Origin: Verrucomicrobiaceae bacterium UBA7681
GTDB taxonomy: Bacteria; Verrucomicrobiota; Verrucomicrobiia; Verrucomicrobiales; Verrucomicrobiaceae
NCBI GenBank assembly: GCA_002482965.1
Contig: DLGZ01000048.1
Span: 355,156-419,155 of the forward strand
Length of the DNA stretch: 64,000 bases
Direction: 5' to 3'
Of the stretch, positions 27,864-35,865 are shown piece after piece. The notes under the pieces were generated by a model that saw nothing but the letters and a program-made list of their open reading frames with translations, had not been told where the DNA came from and made no database searches. Both the position numbers and the translations under genes were made by a program. Position 1 is the first letter of the stretch, and every line of letters begins with the position of its first letter.

Positions 27864-28817
27864 ATGCACTCCCTGTTCCGAATTCTTCCCGCCCTCGCCA
27901 TCACTGTTTCATCTGTCTGTGCCGGTGACGCCAAGATCATCGAAAAGACACCCGGCCTCGTCGGTTTCTGGACCTTTGGAGAGGAGGCCGGGCAGAAACG
28001 AGTCTCGCAAGGCACGCAGGAAACCCATCCACTCAGCGAGGTGAACGGGCCCATCAAGCGCGTGGCAGGCGGGCCGTTCTCCGGTTACTCGGCAGATTTG
28101 AACGGTCATCAGTATTTTGAAATCAAGCATGCCGAGACCGGTGATTTGAACATCGCAGGCAAGGACGCGCAGGTGACGCTTTTCGCAGTCGTGCGCATTA
28201 TCGATCTCAAAAAGAGCCGCACCATCGCCGGCATGTGGAGCGAGGGCAAAGGCGCGAACGACGACACCGGCACGCGGCAGTACGCGCTCCTCATGAACAT
28301 GCCCACCTATGGCGGCCCGCGCAATCTCGTGCCCCACATCAGCAGCGAAGGCGGCGTGACCATGCGTGCCGATGGCAGCAAGTTCCCCTGGTGCGCCGAC
28401 TATGCGGCCACCAAGCTCGAAGTCCCCGAAGAGAAGTGGTGCACGCTGGCCTTCACCTACGACTCGAAATACATCCGCGCTTACATCAACGGCGCGCTTG
28501 ATGCGCGCACGCTGGACGCCGTCAAAGACAAGCGCAACGATCCCTACTTCACCCAGGAAGGGCCAGACGGCAAAGACCGTGGCATGAACCCCTACTACCA
28601 TGGCCGTGGCATCTTCAAATACGATCCCGCCTTGCACGCACAGACCAAGATCGCCCCGTCTGACTTCACCGTCGGTGCGCGCATGGCCGTCGGCTCGATG
28701 ACCGGAGAGGCCACAATCGGCAAATTCGGCGGCCTCGCAGTTTTCAACCGCGCCCTGAGCGATGCTGAAATGCAGAAGCTGCATCAAGCCGCCGATGTCG
28801 GATCGATTCAGCCCTGA
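27864..28817 (+). CDS. LamG/concanavalin-like secreted protein
   Basis: 317 aa from the ATG at 27864, which gives a clean signal peptide (LFRILPALAITVSSVCAG). An in-frame ATG at 27804 would add 20 residues unlike a signal and is less likely. The mature part starts with GLVGFWTFGEEAGQ and contains the LamG-type strands CTLAFTYDSKYIRAYINGAL and IGKFGGLAVFNRALSDAEMQ, the characteristic end of LamG/Laminin_G_3 jelly-roll domains. These domains bind carbohydrate or protein outside the cell. It is the first gene of a three-gene run (gaps 5 bp, then a 4-bp overlap). Confidence 0.82.
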   Translation: MHSLFRILPALAITVSSVCAGDAKIIEKTPGLVGFWTFGEEAGQKRVSQGTQETHPLSEVNGPIKRVAGGPFSGYSADLNGHQYFEIKHAETGDLNIAGKDAQVTLFAVVRIIDLKKSRTIAGMWSEGKGANDDTGTRQYALLMNMPTYGGPRNLVPHISSEGGVTMRADGSKFPWCADYAATKLEVPEEKWCTLAFTYDSKYIRAYINGALDARTLDAVKDKRNDPYFTQEGPDGKDRGMNPYYHGRGIFKYDPALHAQTKIAPSDFTVGARMAVGSMTGEATIGKFGGLAVFNRALSDAEMQKLHQAADVGSIQP

Positions 28818-28822
28818 CCGCG

Positions 28823-29236
28823 ATGACTCTGCTCTTCTCCATCCACCTCGCGGTCACCTGGATGCTCGTCGGCCTGATCTGGGTCGTGCAGATTCTTGTC
28901 TATCCTCAGTTTCTTCGAGTCGCCGCAAAGGAGTTCCAAGACTATCATTTCGCCCACTGCTTCCGCATCGGCCTCATCGTGGCACCTCTGCTGTTCGTCG
29001 AACTCTCCACCGCCGGATGGCTGTTGTATGAAGGGAAACAGTCGCAGCCATTCATCATCAGCACGGGCCTTATTCCCATCATCTGGCTCACCACGGCGAT
29101 TTTTCAGGCACCTTTTCACACCCGGCTCATGCGCGGTTTCGATGCCCCTCTCATCCGCCTGCTCATTCTGACCAACTGGATCCGCACGCTCGCATGGACA
29201 GCACGTGGCATTCTTGTTAGTCTCACGCTTCTATGA
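28823..29236 (+). CDS. Hypothetical four-TM membrane protein
   Basis: 137 aa with hydrophobic segments at about residues 4-28, 46-66, 78-97 and 110-135. Between them lie HFAHCFRIGLIVAPLLFVEL and an APFHTRLMRGFD loop. The layout resembles small DUF1772-like or DUF4149-like integral membrane proteins, but I do not recognise a named family. It sits 5 bp after the LamG gene and overlaps the SGNH gene by 4 bp, so it is expressed with them. Confidence 0.75.
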   Translation: MTLLFSIHLAVTWMLVGLIWVVQILVYPQFLRVAAKEFQDYHFAHCFRIGLIVAPLLFVELSTAGWLLYEGKQSQPFIISTGLIPIIWLTTAIFQAPFHTRLMRGFDAPLIRLLILTNWIRTLAWTARGILVSLTLL

Positions 29237-30228
29237 GCAACCACCTGCTTCTCTCCCTGCTGGTTTTCAGCACCCAGCTCTGCGCCCAGACCGCGCTGCA
29301 ACTCGCGCCACCCATCAGCCAGCGCGATTCAAACGGCATGGTGACGCTGGAAAGCACCACGCCGGACATCACGATCCTCTACACCCTCGATGGTGCTGAT
29401 CCCACGGCAAAATCGAATCCCTATCTCGCTCCCATCGATCTGATCCGCGGTGGCATCGTGAAGGCACGCACCTTCTCAAAAGATCGAAAACACATGAGTG
29501 AGGCCACCGAAAAAATATTTCGGCCGGTGCCGAGTTTTGTGGTTCCCGTGCCGAGCACCGTCGTGCCCACCACTCAGGACCGGAGCTGGCCCAGCTATGA
29601 CTGGGCCAAACGTCACGAACTCACCAGCGCCGCCGTGAAGAAAGCAAAGCCGCAGATCCTTTTCATCGGCGATTCCATCACGCATTTCTTCGGCGGCGAA
29701 CAGTTCGACAGCTACGCCATGCGCGGCCAGCAGACCTGGGGCGAATTTTATGCACCGCGCAATGCTGGAAACCTCGGCTTCGGCTGGGACAAAACGGAAA
29801 ACGTGCTCTGGCGTCTGGAGCATGGGGCCGTGGACGGCATCTCCCCCAAACTCGTCGTGGTGATGATCGGCACGAACAACACAGGCAACTGCTCCGCGCC
29901 CGACATTGCTTTCGGTATTGAAAGCATCGTGCACGTGCTCCACAAGCGCCTGCCGCAGTCACAAATCCTCCTGCTGGGCATCTTCCCACGCGGCGAAAAG
30001 CCCAACCCGCAGCGCGAGAAGATCGTCGAAATCAACGGCATCATCGCCAAGCTCAACGGCACTCACAACGTCACCTTCCTCGATATCGGCCCGAAGTTCC
30101 TCACCCCAGAAGGTTTGATCACCAAGGACATCATGCCCGACTTCCTCCACCCCAACGAAAAAGGCTACCGCATCTGGGCCGAGGCCATCGAGCCAACGGT
30201 CAAGGAGCTGATGGGTGAGACCAAATAG
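29233..30228 (+). CDS. Secreted SGNH hydrolase with N-terminal chitobiase-type domain
   Basis: 331 aa with signal peptide (LLLSLLVFSTQLCA). Residues about 35-95 form a CHB_HEX_C_1-like beta domain (ILYTLDGADPTAKSNPY, then VKARTFSKD). The SGNH domain follows: block I ILFIGDSITHFFGG, block III VVVMIGTNNTGN, block V DFLHPNEKGYRIWAEA. It resembles platelet-activating-factor acetylhydrolase-like esterases that deacetylate polysaccharides. The 3' end faces the isomerase gene across a strong hairpin. Confidence 0.88.
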   Translation: MSNHLLLSLLVFSTQLCAQTALQLAPPISQRDSNGMVTLESTTPDITILYTLDGADPTAKSNPYLAPIDLIRGGIVKARTFSKDRKHMSEATEKIFRPVPSFVVPVPSTVVPTTQDRSWPSYDWAKRHELTSAAVKKAKPQILFIGDSITHFFGGEQFDSYAMRGQQTWGEFYAPRNAGNLGFGWDKTENVLWRLEHGAVDGISPKLVVVMIGTNNTGNCSAPDIAFGIESIVHVLHKRLPQSQILLLGIFPRGEKPNPQREKIVEINGIIAKLNGTHNVTFLDIGPKFLTPEGLITKDIMPDFLHPNEKGYRIWAEAIEPTVKELMGETK

Positions 30229-30232
30229 GCAC

Positions 30233-30262
30233 AAAAAAAGCAGGGGACCACAGTCCCCTGCT
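30233..30262 (-). terminator. Rho-independent terminator for the 30283-31134 gene
   Basis: A perfect 10-bp stem AGCAGGGGAC / GTCCCCTGCT (30239-30248 and 30253-30262) with a CACA loop. On the minus strand it is followed by a run of seven T. It lies between two convergent genes. The plus-strand side has only a weak T content (TTCTC), so it mainly terminates the minus-strand gene but may work both ways. Confidence 0.88.
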
Positions 30263-30282
30263 TCTCAGAAAGAACGTCAGAT

Positions 30283-31134
30283 TTACTTCGCAGGCTTCCA
30301 GTTGCGCACGAAGTCCATGCACTGGGTGATCTCAGGCACGCTGGTCTCCCAGTTGTGCTCGTATTCGCAATGCAGAGGGCCGGGATACCCTTGAGCGGCG
30401 TATTCAGCGAGGATCGCAGGGATGTCGCTTTTGCCGGTGCCAAAAGGAAGGTCATGGGCTTTGACGTCGCCGAAGGCCGTGAGGTCCTTCATGTGGCTGT
30501 CAAAGATGCGGCCCTTGAGAATCTTGATGCAATCCACGGGATTCAGCCCGCTGCGCACCCAGTGGCCCACGTCAGCACAGGAGCCCATGCGGGAGTCGCG
30601 GTCTTTGACGAGTTCGAGAACGTAGTTCGGGTCCCAGAACATGTAGGCGCGGTCGAGCGGGCGCTTGGGATGGTTGTGGATGGCCATCTTGATGTCGAAT
30701 TCCTTCACAAGCACTTCGATCTTGTCGAGCGCGGTCACATCGGGCTCCGTGACGATCACGCCAATGCCCAGCTTCTTGCAGAATTCGAAAATCTTGCGAT
30801 TGGAAACGTCATCCTGGCCGAGCTTGACCACACCATAACCGACGGCAGTCAACCCCTTGGCTTCAAGGTGCTTCATGACCTCGTCGATCATTTCCGGCGT
30901 GGCATTGTGGTCCCACTTCGCATCCGGCTTGGCCGTCGAAAATTTCTGACCGGGGTAGAATTCGATGGTCTTGCCACCGCACTGCGCGGTCTTGTCGATG
31001 GCTTCAAACACATTGTACATGCGGAAGCTGTAAGCCTGACAGCCAGCGAAAAACTGACCGACTTTAGCGGCTTCGGGGATCGTGGCCGCAAAGGATGCGG
31101 TGGCGAGGAGGAGTGAGAGAAGGATGTGCTTCAT
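30283..31134 (-). CDS. Sugar phosphate isomerase/epimerase-like TIM-barrel protein, secreted
   Basis: 283 aa from the ATG at 31134, giving signal peptide MKHILLSLLLATASFAA. The longer upstream frame is rejected because it runs through the divergent promoter region. Xylose-isomerase-like barrel features are GCQAYSFRMYNVFEAID, KTIEFYPGQK, HNHPKRPLDRAYMFWDP and SCADVGHWVRSG, followed by FDSHMKDLT and LHCEYEHNWETS. The His, Asp and Glu residues in these segments would bind the divalent metal. The PVC group has many exported members of this family, thought to isomerise or epimerise sugars. It is divergent from the PmoA-like gene (89-bp gap). Confidence 0.88.
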   Translation of the reverse strand: MKHILLSLLLATASFAATIPEAAKVGQFFAGCQAYSFRMYNVFEAIDKTAQCGGKTIEFYPGQKFSTAKPDAKWDHNATPEMIDEVMKHLEAKGLTAVGYGVVKLGQDDVSNRKIFEFCKKLGIGVIVTEPDVTALDKIEVLVKEFDIKMAIHNHPKRPLDRAYMFWDPNYVLELVKDRDSRMGSCADVGHWVRSGLNPVDCIKILKGRIFDSHMKDLTAFGDVKAHDLPFGTGKSDIPAILAEYAAQGYPGPLHCEYEHNWETSVPEITQCMDFVRNWKPAK

Positions 31135-31223
31135 GGATGGGTGGAGGGGAATTCTGGCGAGTTCCGGGCGAAATGGAAGACCTGAGAATGGAAAAGGAGC
31201 CATTGGAGCAGCGTTGTGGTGAC

Positions 31224-32201
31224 ATGCTAAAACTCTCGATCCTGTTTTTAACATCTGCGACGGCCGCCCTGGCTCAACTGCCCACAGCGAAGCCCATTCC
31301 ACGCATGCAAGCAGTGCCGCTGCCGCATCACATCACCTCATTTCAGCTCGACGGGCGGGAACTGACAGCCATGCATTTTGATCCGCAGGACATGCGCCCG
31401 TTTTGGCACCCGATCCGCGCCTCGCGTGATGTGAGCCTCACACGCATGGGACACCCACATGATCCGCTGACTCATTCGCACCACAACAGCGTGTGGGTCA
31501 CGCACAACATGGTCAACGACCTCGATTTCTGGGGCGATTACGCGAAGAAGCAGGGCCGCATCGTGAATGTGGAAGTCTCGCGTGAGGGTTATGAAGACAC
31601 CGATGAATTTGCCTCCATGCGCATGGTGAACCAATGGATCAGCGAAGCTGACAAATCGATCCAGCTGACCGAGGTGCGGCGCACGGAGATCCGCCCTATC
31701 GACGGGGCCAAGAGCTGGTTCATGATCATCGACCTAGAATTTTCACCCCCGAAGGGCGAGACGACAACCTTTGGTGCCACCGGCTTCGGCCTGGTCGCCG
31801 TACGAGTGGCGAAGAGCATCGGCGTGCATGACGGCGGCGGCCGCATTTTGAACTCTGAAGGGCAGCTCAATGAGGAAGCCGTCTTCCGCAAACCGGCGCG
31901 CTGGTGCGACTACAGCGGGCGGATCACCAACGACGCGGACGGCTTCGGCGGCATCACCTTGATGAATCATCCGATGAATCCGCACAACCCGACCGCCTTC
32001 CATGTGCGCAATGACGGCTGGATGGGCTGCTGCCTGAGCCTGGACACCCCCGTGGAGGTCACCGACGAGAAAAAGCTGCGCGTGCGCTACGCCCTGTGGG
32101 TGCATGACGGGGTGGCTTCGCAGGCCGAGAGCGAGGCGCAGTGGCAGAAATTCATCGCCATGCCCGTGGTGGATTTGGCGCTCAAACCGGTCAAGAAATG
32201 A
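31224..32201 (+). CDS. PmoA-like (DUF6807) family protein, secreted
   Basis: 325 aa from the ATG at 31224, with signal peptide LKLSILFLTSATAALA. Typical family blocks are RPFWHPIRASRDVSLTRMG, HPHDPLTHSHHNSVWVTHN and a later FGGITLMNHPMNPHNPTAFH. The His-rich HSHHNSVW region is the family signature. Despite the PmoA-like name, these are not methane monooxygenase subunits and usually lie in PVC sugar or glycoside loci. The stop overlaps the SufE-like start as ATGA. Confidence 0.85.
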   Translation: MLKLSILFLTSATAALAQLPTAKPIPRMQAVPLPHHITSFQLDGRELTAMHFDPQDMRPFWHPIRASRDVSLTRMGHPHDPLTHSHHNSVWVTHNMVNDLDFWGDYAKKQGRIVNVEVSREGYEDTDEFASMRMVNQWISEADKSIQLTEVRRTEIRPIDGAKSWFMIIDLEFSPPKGETTTFGATGFGLVAVRVAKSIGVHDGGGRILNSEGQLNEEAVFRKPARWCDYSGRITNDADGFGGITLMNHPMNPHNPTAFHVRNDGWMGCCLSLDTPVEVTDEKKLRVRYALWVHDGVASQAESEAQWQKFIAMPVVDLALKPVKK

Positions 32202-32650
32202 GCATGGCCGAATACCCCGCCGCCTTGGGCGAACTGATCACCTTTTTCGAATCGCTGCCGGAAGGCGAGCGGCGGGAAAATTTAATCGACCTGGCAGCCG
32301 CCGCAGCATCCCACGCGCCCAAGGAGGGCGAAAAGTTCAACTTTGAGGATGTGCGGCACGATGCCGAATGCACGGACACCGTCGGTGTGCATGCCCGGCT
32401 CGAACAAGGAGACCATGTTCATTTTGCCATCAGCCTAGGACCCAAGGTGCAAACACTGACCAAGGCGCTGACCACCATCCTCTGCCGCGGGCTGAATGGA
32501 TCGACACTCTCGGAGGTCCTGGCAGTACCGCAGGATTTTGTCCCACGCATCATCGGCGCTGATCTGGTGCGGCTGCGCAGCCAGACCGTCTATTATGTGC
32601 TGGGCCGCATGAAACAGGCAGCCCAGACGCTTCAAACTGGCGCGATCTAG
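32198..32650 (+). CDS. SufE family Fe-S cluster assembly protein
   Basis: 150 aa from the ATG at 32198 (overlapping the previous TGA); a second ATG at 32204 is a possible alternative. The layout follows SufE: a helical N-terminus (ALGELITFFESLPEGERREN), the cysteine in HDAECTDTVGVHARL (about residue 57) at the persulfide-acceptor position, and the following strand-helix LGPKVQTLTKALTTILCRGL. The C-terminal part has the SufE-like FVPRIIGADLVRLRSQTVYY. The residues around the Cys are not the standard GCxSxVW, so it is a divergent member. SufE carries sulfur from SufS to the SufBCD scaffold; no other suf gene is nearby. The end overlaps the convergent 86-aa gene by 4 bp. Confidence 0.78.
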   Translation: MSMAEYPAALGELITFFESLPEGERRENLIDLAAAAASHAPKEGEKFNFEDVRHDAECTDTVGVHARLEQGDHVHFAISLGPKVQTLTKALTTILCRGLNGSTLSEVLAVPQDFVPRIIGADLVRLRSQTVYYVLGRMKQAAQTLQTGAI

Positions 32651-32907
32651 CCCAGCCTCGTCGTCTGCCCCGTGCGCAGTTCCTCAGGAATCTGGCCGAC
32701 AAATCGGGGTTGGAGATCGATAGCGTCAAAGATCTGGTGAATTTCCATCTGGTTGATGTCGCCGGGCTTGTCGATCTCAAAATAGACCAGGTCATGGCGG
32801 GCATCCACCTTGTAGCGGACCTTGGGAAAGTGGTCCATCTGGTTGCGAAGCTGCATCACAGTGGACTCAGAGCGTAGGCCGGGGGCGTAGATTTCGACTT
32901 CGATCAT
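32647..32907 (-). CDS. Hypothetical 86-aa protein
   Basis: Start at the ATG at 32907 (MIEVEIYAPGL); the longer upstream frame would run through the rpsT promoter. The pattern of alternating strands and helices (VEIYAPGL, STVMQLRNQMDHF, VRYKVDARHDLVYFEI, INQMEIHQIFDAIDL, PRFVGQIPEEL) suggests a small ferredoxin-like alpha/beta fold, possibly metal- or ligand-binding, but I do not recognise a family. It is convergent with the SufE-like gene: the two stop codons overlap inside CTAG. Confidence 0.7.
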   Translation of the reverse strand: MIEVEIYAPGLRSESTVMQLRNQMDHFPKVRYKVDARHDLVYFEIDKPGDINQMEIHQIFDAIDLQPRFVGQIPEELRTGQTTRLG

Positions 32908-32992
32908 GGTGGAATATGAAAACCGTTCTACCGGAATTGCCTCCCGGAGCCAAGCAAAACCTGCCGGGTTGTGCACAAGCAGGATTCCAGTT

Positions 32993-33021
32993 TGACAGGC
33001 GGGGGGTGTCGTCCTATCCTC
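32993..33021 (+). promoter_or_regulatory. Sigma-70-type promoter for rpsT
   Basis: TTGACA (32993-32998), a 17-bp spacer and TATCCT (33016-33021), placing transcription start around 33028, about 20 bases before the rpsT ATG. The -35 box is a perfect consensus. It lies in the intergenic space between the 86-aa gene and rpsT. Confidence 0.65.
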
Positions 33022-33046
33022 GTCGCCCCTTTCCCCCGCTACTTTT

Positions 33047-33313
33047 ATGGCCAACATCCGCTCCGCAGAAAAAGACATCCGCAAAACGACGGTCCGTACC
33101 GCTCACAACCAGACGGTGAAAAGCCGCATCCGCACCCTGCGCAAGAAGGTGGTCGCCGCTATCGAGAAGAAGGACGCAGCCACAGCCGCATCCGCCCTCA
33201 GCGAATACGCCTCCGCCACCGACAAGGCCGCCAAGACCAACGTTCTCAAAAAGAACACCTCCTCCCGTCTGAAGAGCCGCCTCGCCGTCAAGGTCAGCGC
33301 CCTGACGAAGTAA
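33047..33313 (+). CDS. rpsT: 30S ribosomal protein S20
   Basis: 88 aa, basic and helical: MANIRSAEKDIRKTTVRTAH followed by NQTVKSRIRTLRKKVV and the C-terminal NTSSRLKSRLAVKVSALTK. This is the normal S20 length and pattern. S20 binds 16S rRNA early in small-subunit assembly. It is a single-gene transcript with its own promoter and a strong terminator. Confidence 0.97.
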   Translation: MANIRSAEKDIRKTTVRTAHNQTVKSRIRTLRKKVVAAIEKKDAATAASALSEYASATDKAAKTNVLKKNTSSRLKSRLAVKVSALTK

Positions 33314-33341
33314 GCGTTCCGCTCAATCCAACGATTTCCAC

Positions 33342-33370
33342 ACGGCATCTCGCAAGAGATGCCGTTTTTT
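33342..33370 (+). terminator. Rho-independent terminator after rpsT
   Basis: Perfect stem ACGGCATCTC / GAGATGCCGT (33342-33351, 33356-33365) with a GCAA tetraloop and a run of six T (33365-33370). It starts 28 bp after the rpsT stop. Confidence 0.92.
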
Positions 33371-33410
33371 GTTTGTCCCACGAGGCAAGGCCAGCAAAGA
33401 TCGCCCACCC

Positions 33411-34331
33411 ATGATCACCCGCCATAAAATCGCCCCCAACGGCCCTGAGTTCTCCCGCCTCGCCTATGGCACCTGGCGTATCCTCGACGAGGAAGACAAG
33501 GCCAACTGCACCCCGCAGGCTCTCCTCAGCCGCTTCAAGGCCTGTGCCGACATGGGAATCACCACCCTCGACACCGCCGAAATTTATGGCGTTTATAAAG
33601 TCGAAGAAGCCATCGGTGGCGCCCTGAAACTGGACCCGACCTTCCGCAGCAAGATCGAGATCGTCACCAAATGCGGCATCTACATCCCCTGCGAATACCA
33701 CCCCGACCGCAAGGTAGCCCACTACAACGTCACCGCCGCCCGCATCATCAAGAGCACCGAGAAATCACTCCGCTTCATGGGTATTGATGAGATCGACCTT
33801 CTCCTCGTGCATCGCCCCGACTGGCTGACCAGCGCCGACGAAACCGCCGAGGGCCTGAACAAGCTGCTCAAAGACGGCAAAATCCGCAGCGCCGGCGTCT
33901 CAAACTACAATGTTCATCAGTTCGAGCTGCTAAACTCCCGCATGGACCAGCCGCTGGTGACCAATCAAGTCGAGTTCAGCCTGCTGCACATGGACCCGAT
34001 CTACGACGGCACGGCGGATCAGTGCCAGCGCCACCGCATTTTGCCCATGGCCTGGTCACCACTGGCCAAAGGCGCCCTGATGGACACCCAGGATCCCGCC
34101 GCCGTCCGTCTTCACGCCAAAGCCGCCGAGCTTTCCGCCAAATACGGCGGTGCCACACTCGACCAGCTCGCCTACGCCTGGATCATGGCTCACCCTTCCT
34201 CTCCCCTGCCGATCATCGGCACCAATAAACTGGAGCGCATTCAGGCCGTGGTCAAAGCAGCGGACATCAAGCTGGAGCGCGAAGACTGGTACGGCCTGTG
34301 GGAAGCAGCCAAGGGCCACGGCGTGCCGTAG
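33411..34331 (+). CDS. Aldo/keto reductase (YdhF-like)
   Basis: 306 aa from the ATG at 33411; an upstream in-frame ATG (33369) lies in the rpsT terminator T-run. AKR catalytic tetrad residues are visible: Asp and Tyr in LDTAEIYGVYKVEEAIGG, Lys in IVTKCGIYIP and His in LLLVHRPDWL. The cofactor segments IRSAGVSNYNVHQFELL and LPIIGTNKLERIQ follow the family. The overall layout is like Escherichia coli YdhF, an NADPH-dependent carbonyl reductase of unknown natural substrate. Convergent with the 161-aa gene. Confidence 0.9.
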   Translation: MITRHKIAPNGPEFSRLAYGTWRILDEEDKANCTPQALLSRFKACADMGITTLDTAEIYGVYKVEEAIGGALKLDPTFRSKIEIVTKCGIYIPCEYHPDRKVAHYNVTAARIIKSTEKSLRFMGIDEIDLLLVHRPDWLTSADETAEGLNKLLKDGKIRSAGVSNYNVHQFELLNSRMDQPLVTNQVEFSLLHMDPIYDGTADQCQRHRILPMAWSPLAKGALMDTQDPAAVRLHAKAAELSAKYGGATLDQLAYAWIMAHPSSPLPIIGTNKLERIQAVVKAADIKLEREDWYGLWEAAKGHGVP

Positions 34332-34347
34332 GGTCCGCTCAGCGCGG

Positions 34348-34833
34348 CTATTCGTGCGGAGGGATCACCAACTGGTCGTGGTGAATAAGGGTCACCTGCC
34401 AGTTCCATGGCCAGCGGCCGGGATTGCTCCAGTGGAATGCCCACGGCTCGGTAAACTGATTCACGTACCCTGAGATCATCTGACTGTAACCCACGCCATT
34501 GCCTTCGAGGCGGAGCATGGTGGTCACCAGCCCCTGCCCTTTTGTTGCCCGGACAGTGACCTTGTCCGTCTTCAAGGTCAGTGTGAAGAAGCCGCTGAGA
34601 TATTTCCGCCCATCTTCGATCGCAGAATCGCGGTTGTGCCCGTAGGCATCCGTGTAGTTCGGCGCGATCAACCTCTCCAGTTTCTTCCAGTCACGCTTTT
34701 CGACCGCTTCGATCAGATTCGCCTGCGCAGCACTCACCTGCGCCTCTGGGGAACGCCCGAAAACCCACCACGCCAGCCATAGGCCCTCGACAATAAACAG
34801 GACCAACAGGGTCCGAAGGATGATCTTTTTCAT
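34348..34833 (-). CDS. Hypothetical membrane-anchored NTF2-like protein
   Basis: 161 aa. One N-terminal TM segment (residues about 5-25, LRTLLVLFIVEGLWLAWWVF), then a soluble domain beginning VSAAQANLIEAVEKRDWKKL with the helix pattern of NTF2/SnoaL-like proteins, and the end WAFHWSNPGRWPWNWQVTLI. The conical NTF2 fold is an inference from the helix-then-strands pattern. It starts 1 bp after the MBL gene stop, so the two are cotranscribed. Function unknown. Confidence 0.7.
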   Translation of the reverse strand: MKKIILRTLLVLFIVEGLWLAWWVFGRSPEAQVSAAQANLIEAVEKRDWKKLERLIAPNYTDAYGHNRDSAIEDGRKYLSGFFTLTLKTDKVTVRATKGQGLVTTMLRLEGNGVGYSQMISGYVNQFTEPWAFHWSNPGRWPWNWQVTLIHHDQLVIPPHE

Positions 34834-34834
34834 C

Positions 34835-35695
34835 TTAAAAAAGTGCCAGTTGCCCGGTGGAATCCGATGAAGCCGCCACGCAAAAGCTCACGCTGCTGCT
34901 GCGACGGCGAACAACCTCAATGGTTGGCGTGGGCTTGTGACGTTCGGCGCAGACGACCCGCGCCTCAGGGGCCCCAGCGGAGTCAAGCGCCTGCCGGATG
35001 TACCGGGCGGCGGTGACGGGATCATTGCAGTCGTCGCTCAAATGCCCCAGCACGACATGGCTCAGGCCGGGATGCGCGATTTCACGCACGAGTTCGGCGG
35101 CCTGTTCATTGGAAAGATGGCCATGGCGCGAGCTGATACGCTGCTTCGTGGACCAAGGGCGTTTGGTGTCGTTTTCCAGAAGTTGGGTGTCGTAATTGGC
35201 CTCTATAAAGAGGCTGTCGGAATTCCTCAGGCGGTCTTTGATCAGATTCGTCACGAATCCGACATCGCTGAGCACCCCCAGACGGGATTCCTCGTCGGAG
35301 ATGACAAACCCGACCGGATCCACCGCGTCGTGAGGAACGGGAAAAGACTCGATTCGCAGGTCCTGAAACTCAAACGCCGCCCCCGTCGTCATCAGCCGCC
35401 AGGAGGGTGGTTTGCGGAATCCGAGGCTGCCAGCCAGGGTTTCCTGCGTCAGAGCGGTGCAAAACAGGGGCACCTGGCGTTTCCGGCTCAAAACCTCGAT
35501 CCCACCTGTGTGGTCCTGATGCTCATGGGTCAGCAGGATGCCGTCCAGCATGTCCAGGGAAAAGCCGCAGGCGTCCAGGCGGAGGCAGATTTGCTTGGCG
35601 CTCAATCCGGCGTCCAGAAGCAGGGTGGTGCGCTCCGTCGAAATGACGGCGCAGTTCCCCGAACTGCCACTGCCGAGAATTGTGAGACGCACCAT
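34835..35695 (-). CDS. MBL-fold metallo-hydrolase (YycJ/WalJ type)
   Basis: 286 aa. N-terminal LTILGSGSSGNCAVIST, then the metal motif GILLTHEHQDHTGGIEVL (HxHxDH), VPHDAVDPVGFVI and the late VLGHLSDDCNDPVTAARYI. The GSGSSGNC start and GHLSDDCN motif are the signature of the YycJ/WalJ group, putative 5'-3' DNA exonucleases linked to mismatch repair or to the WalRK operon in Firmicutes. Here it stands alone with the 161-aa gene. Divergent from gltB. Confidence 0.9.
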   Translation of the reverse strand: MVRLTILGSGSSGNCAVISTERTTLLLDAGLSAKQICLRLDACGFSLDMLDGILLTHEHQDHTGGIEVLSRKRQVPLFCTALTQETLAGSLGFRKPPSWRLMTTGAAFEFQDLRIESFPVPHDAVDPVGFVISDEESRLGVLSDVGFVTNLIKDRLRNSDSLFIEANYDTQLLENDTKRPWSTKQRISSRHGHLSNEQAAELVREIAHPGLSHVVLGHLSDDCNDPVTAARYIRQALDSAGAPEARVVCAERHKPTPTIEVVRRRSSSVSFCVAASSDSTGQLALF

Positions 35696-35865
35696 GGGCT
35701 GTTTTTAGCGGCTGGCCCGGTCAGATGCAAGGCGGATGAACCCGGCACCGCAGGGAAGCCCCCCGATTATTTTGACACTTTAAAATAAGCGACATCTTGG
35801 CCGATAGAATGCTGGTTGATTTACTTCCCTGCATGGCCTAATTGCCGACCCCTTTTGACGCAAAA

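Noticed and set aside
31224..32201. Methane monooxygenase subunit (PmoA) role
   Set aside because: The family name is misleading; the protein is secreted, lacks membrane segments of PmoA and lies among sugar-related genes.
35772..35810. TTGACA upstream of gltB as promoter
   Set aside because: The only acceptable -10 (TAGAAT) is 27 bp away, too far for a normal spacer.
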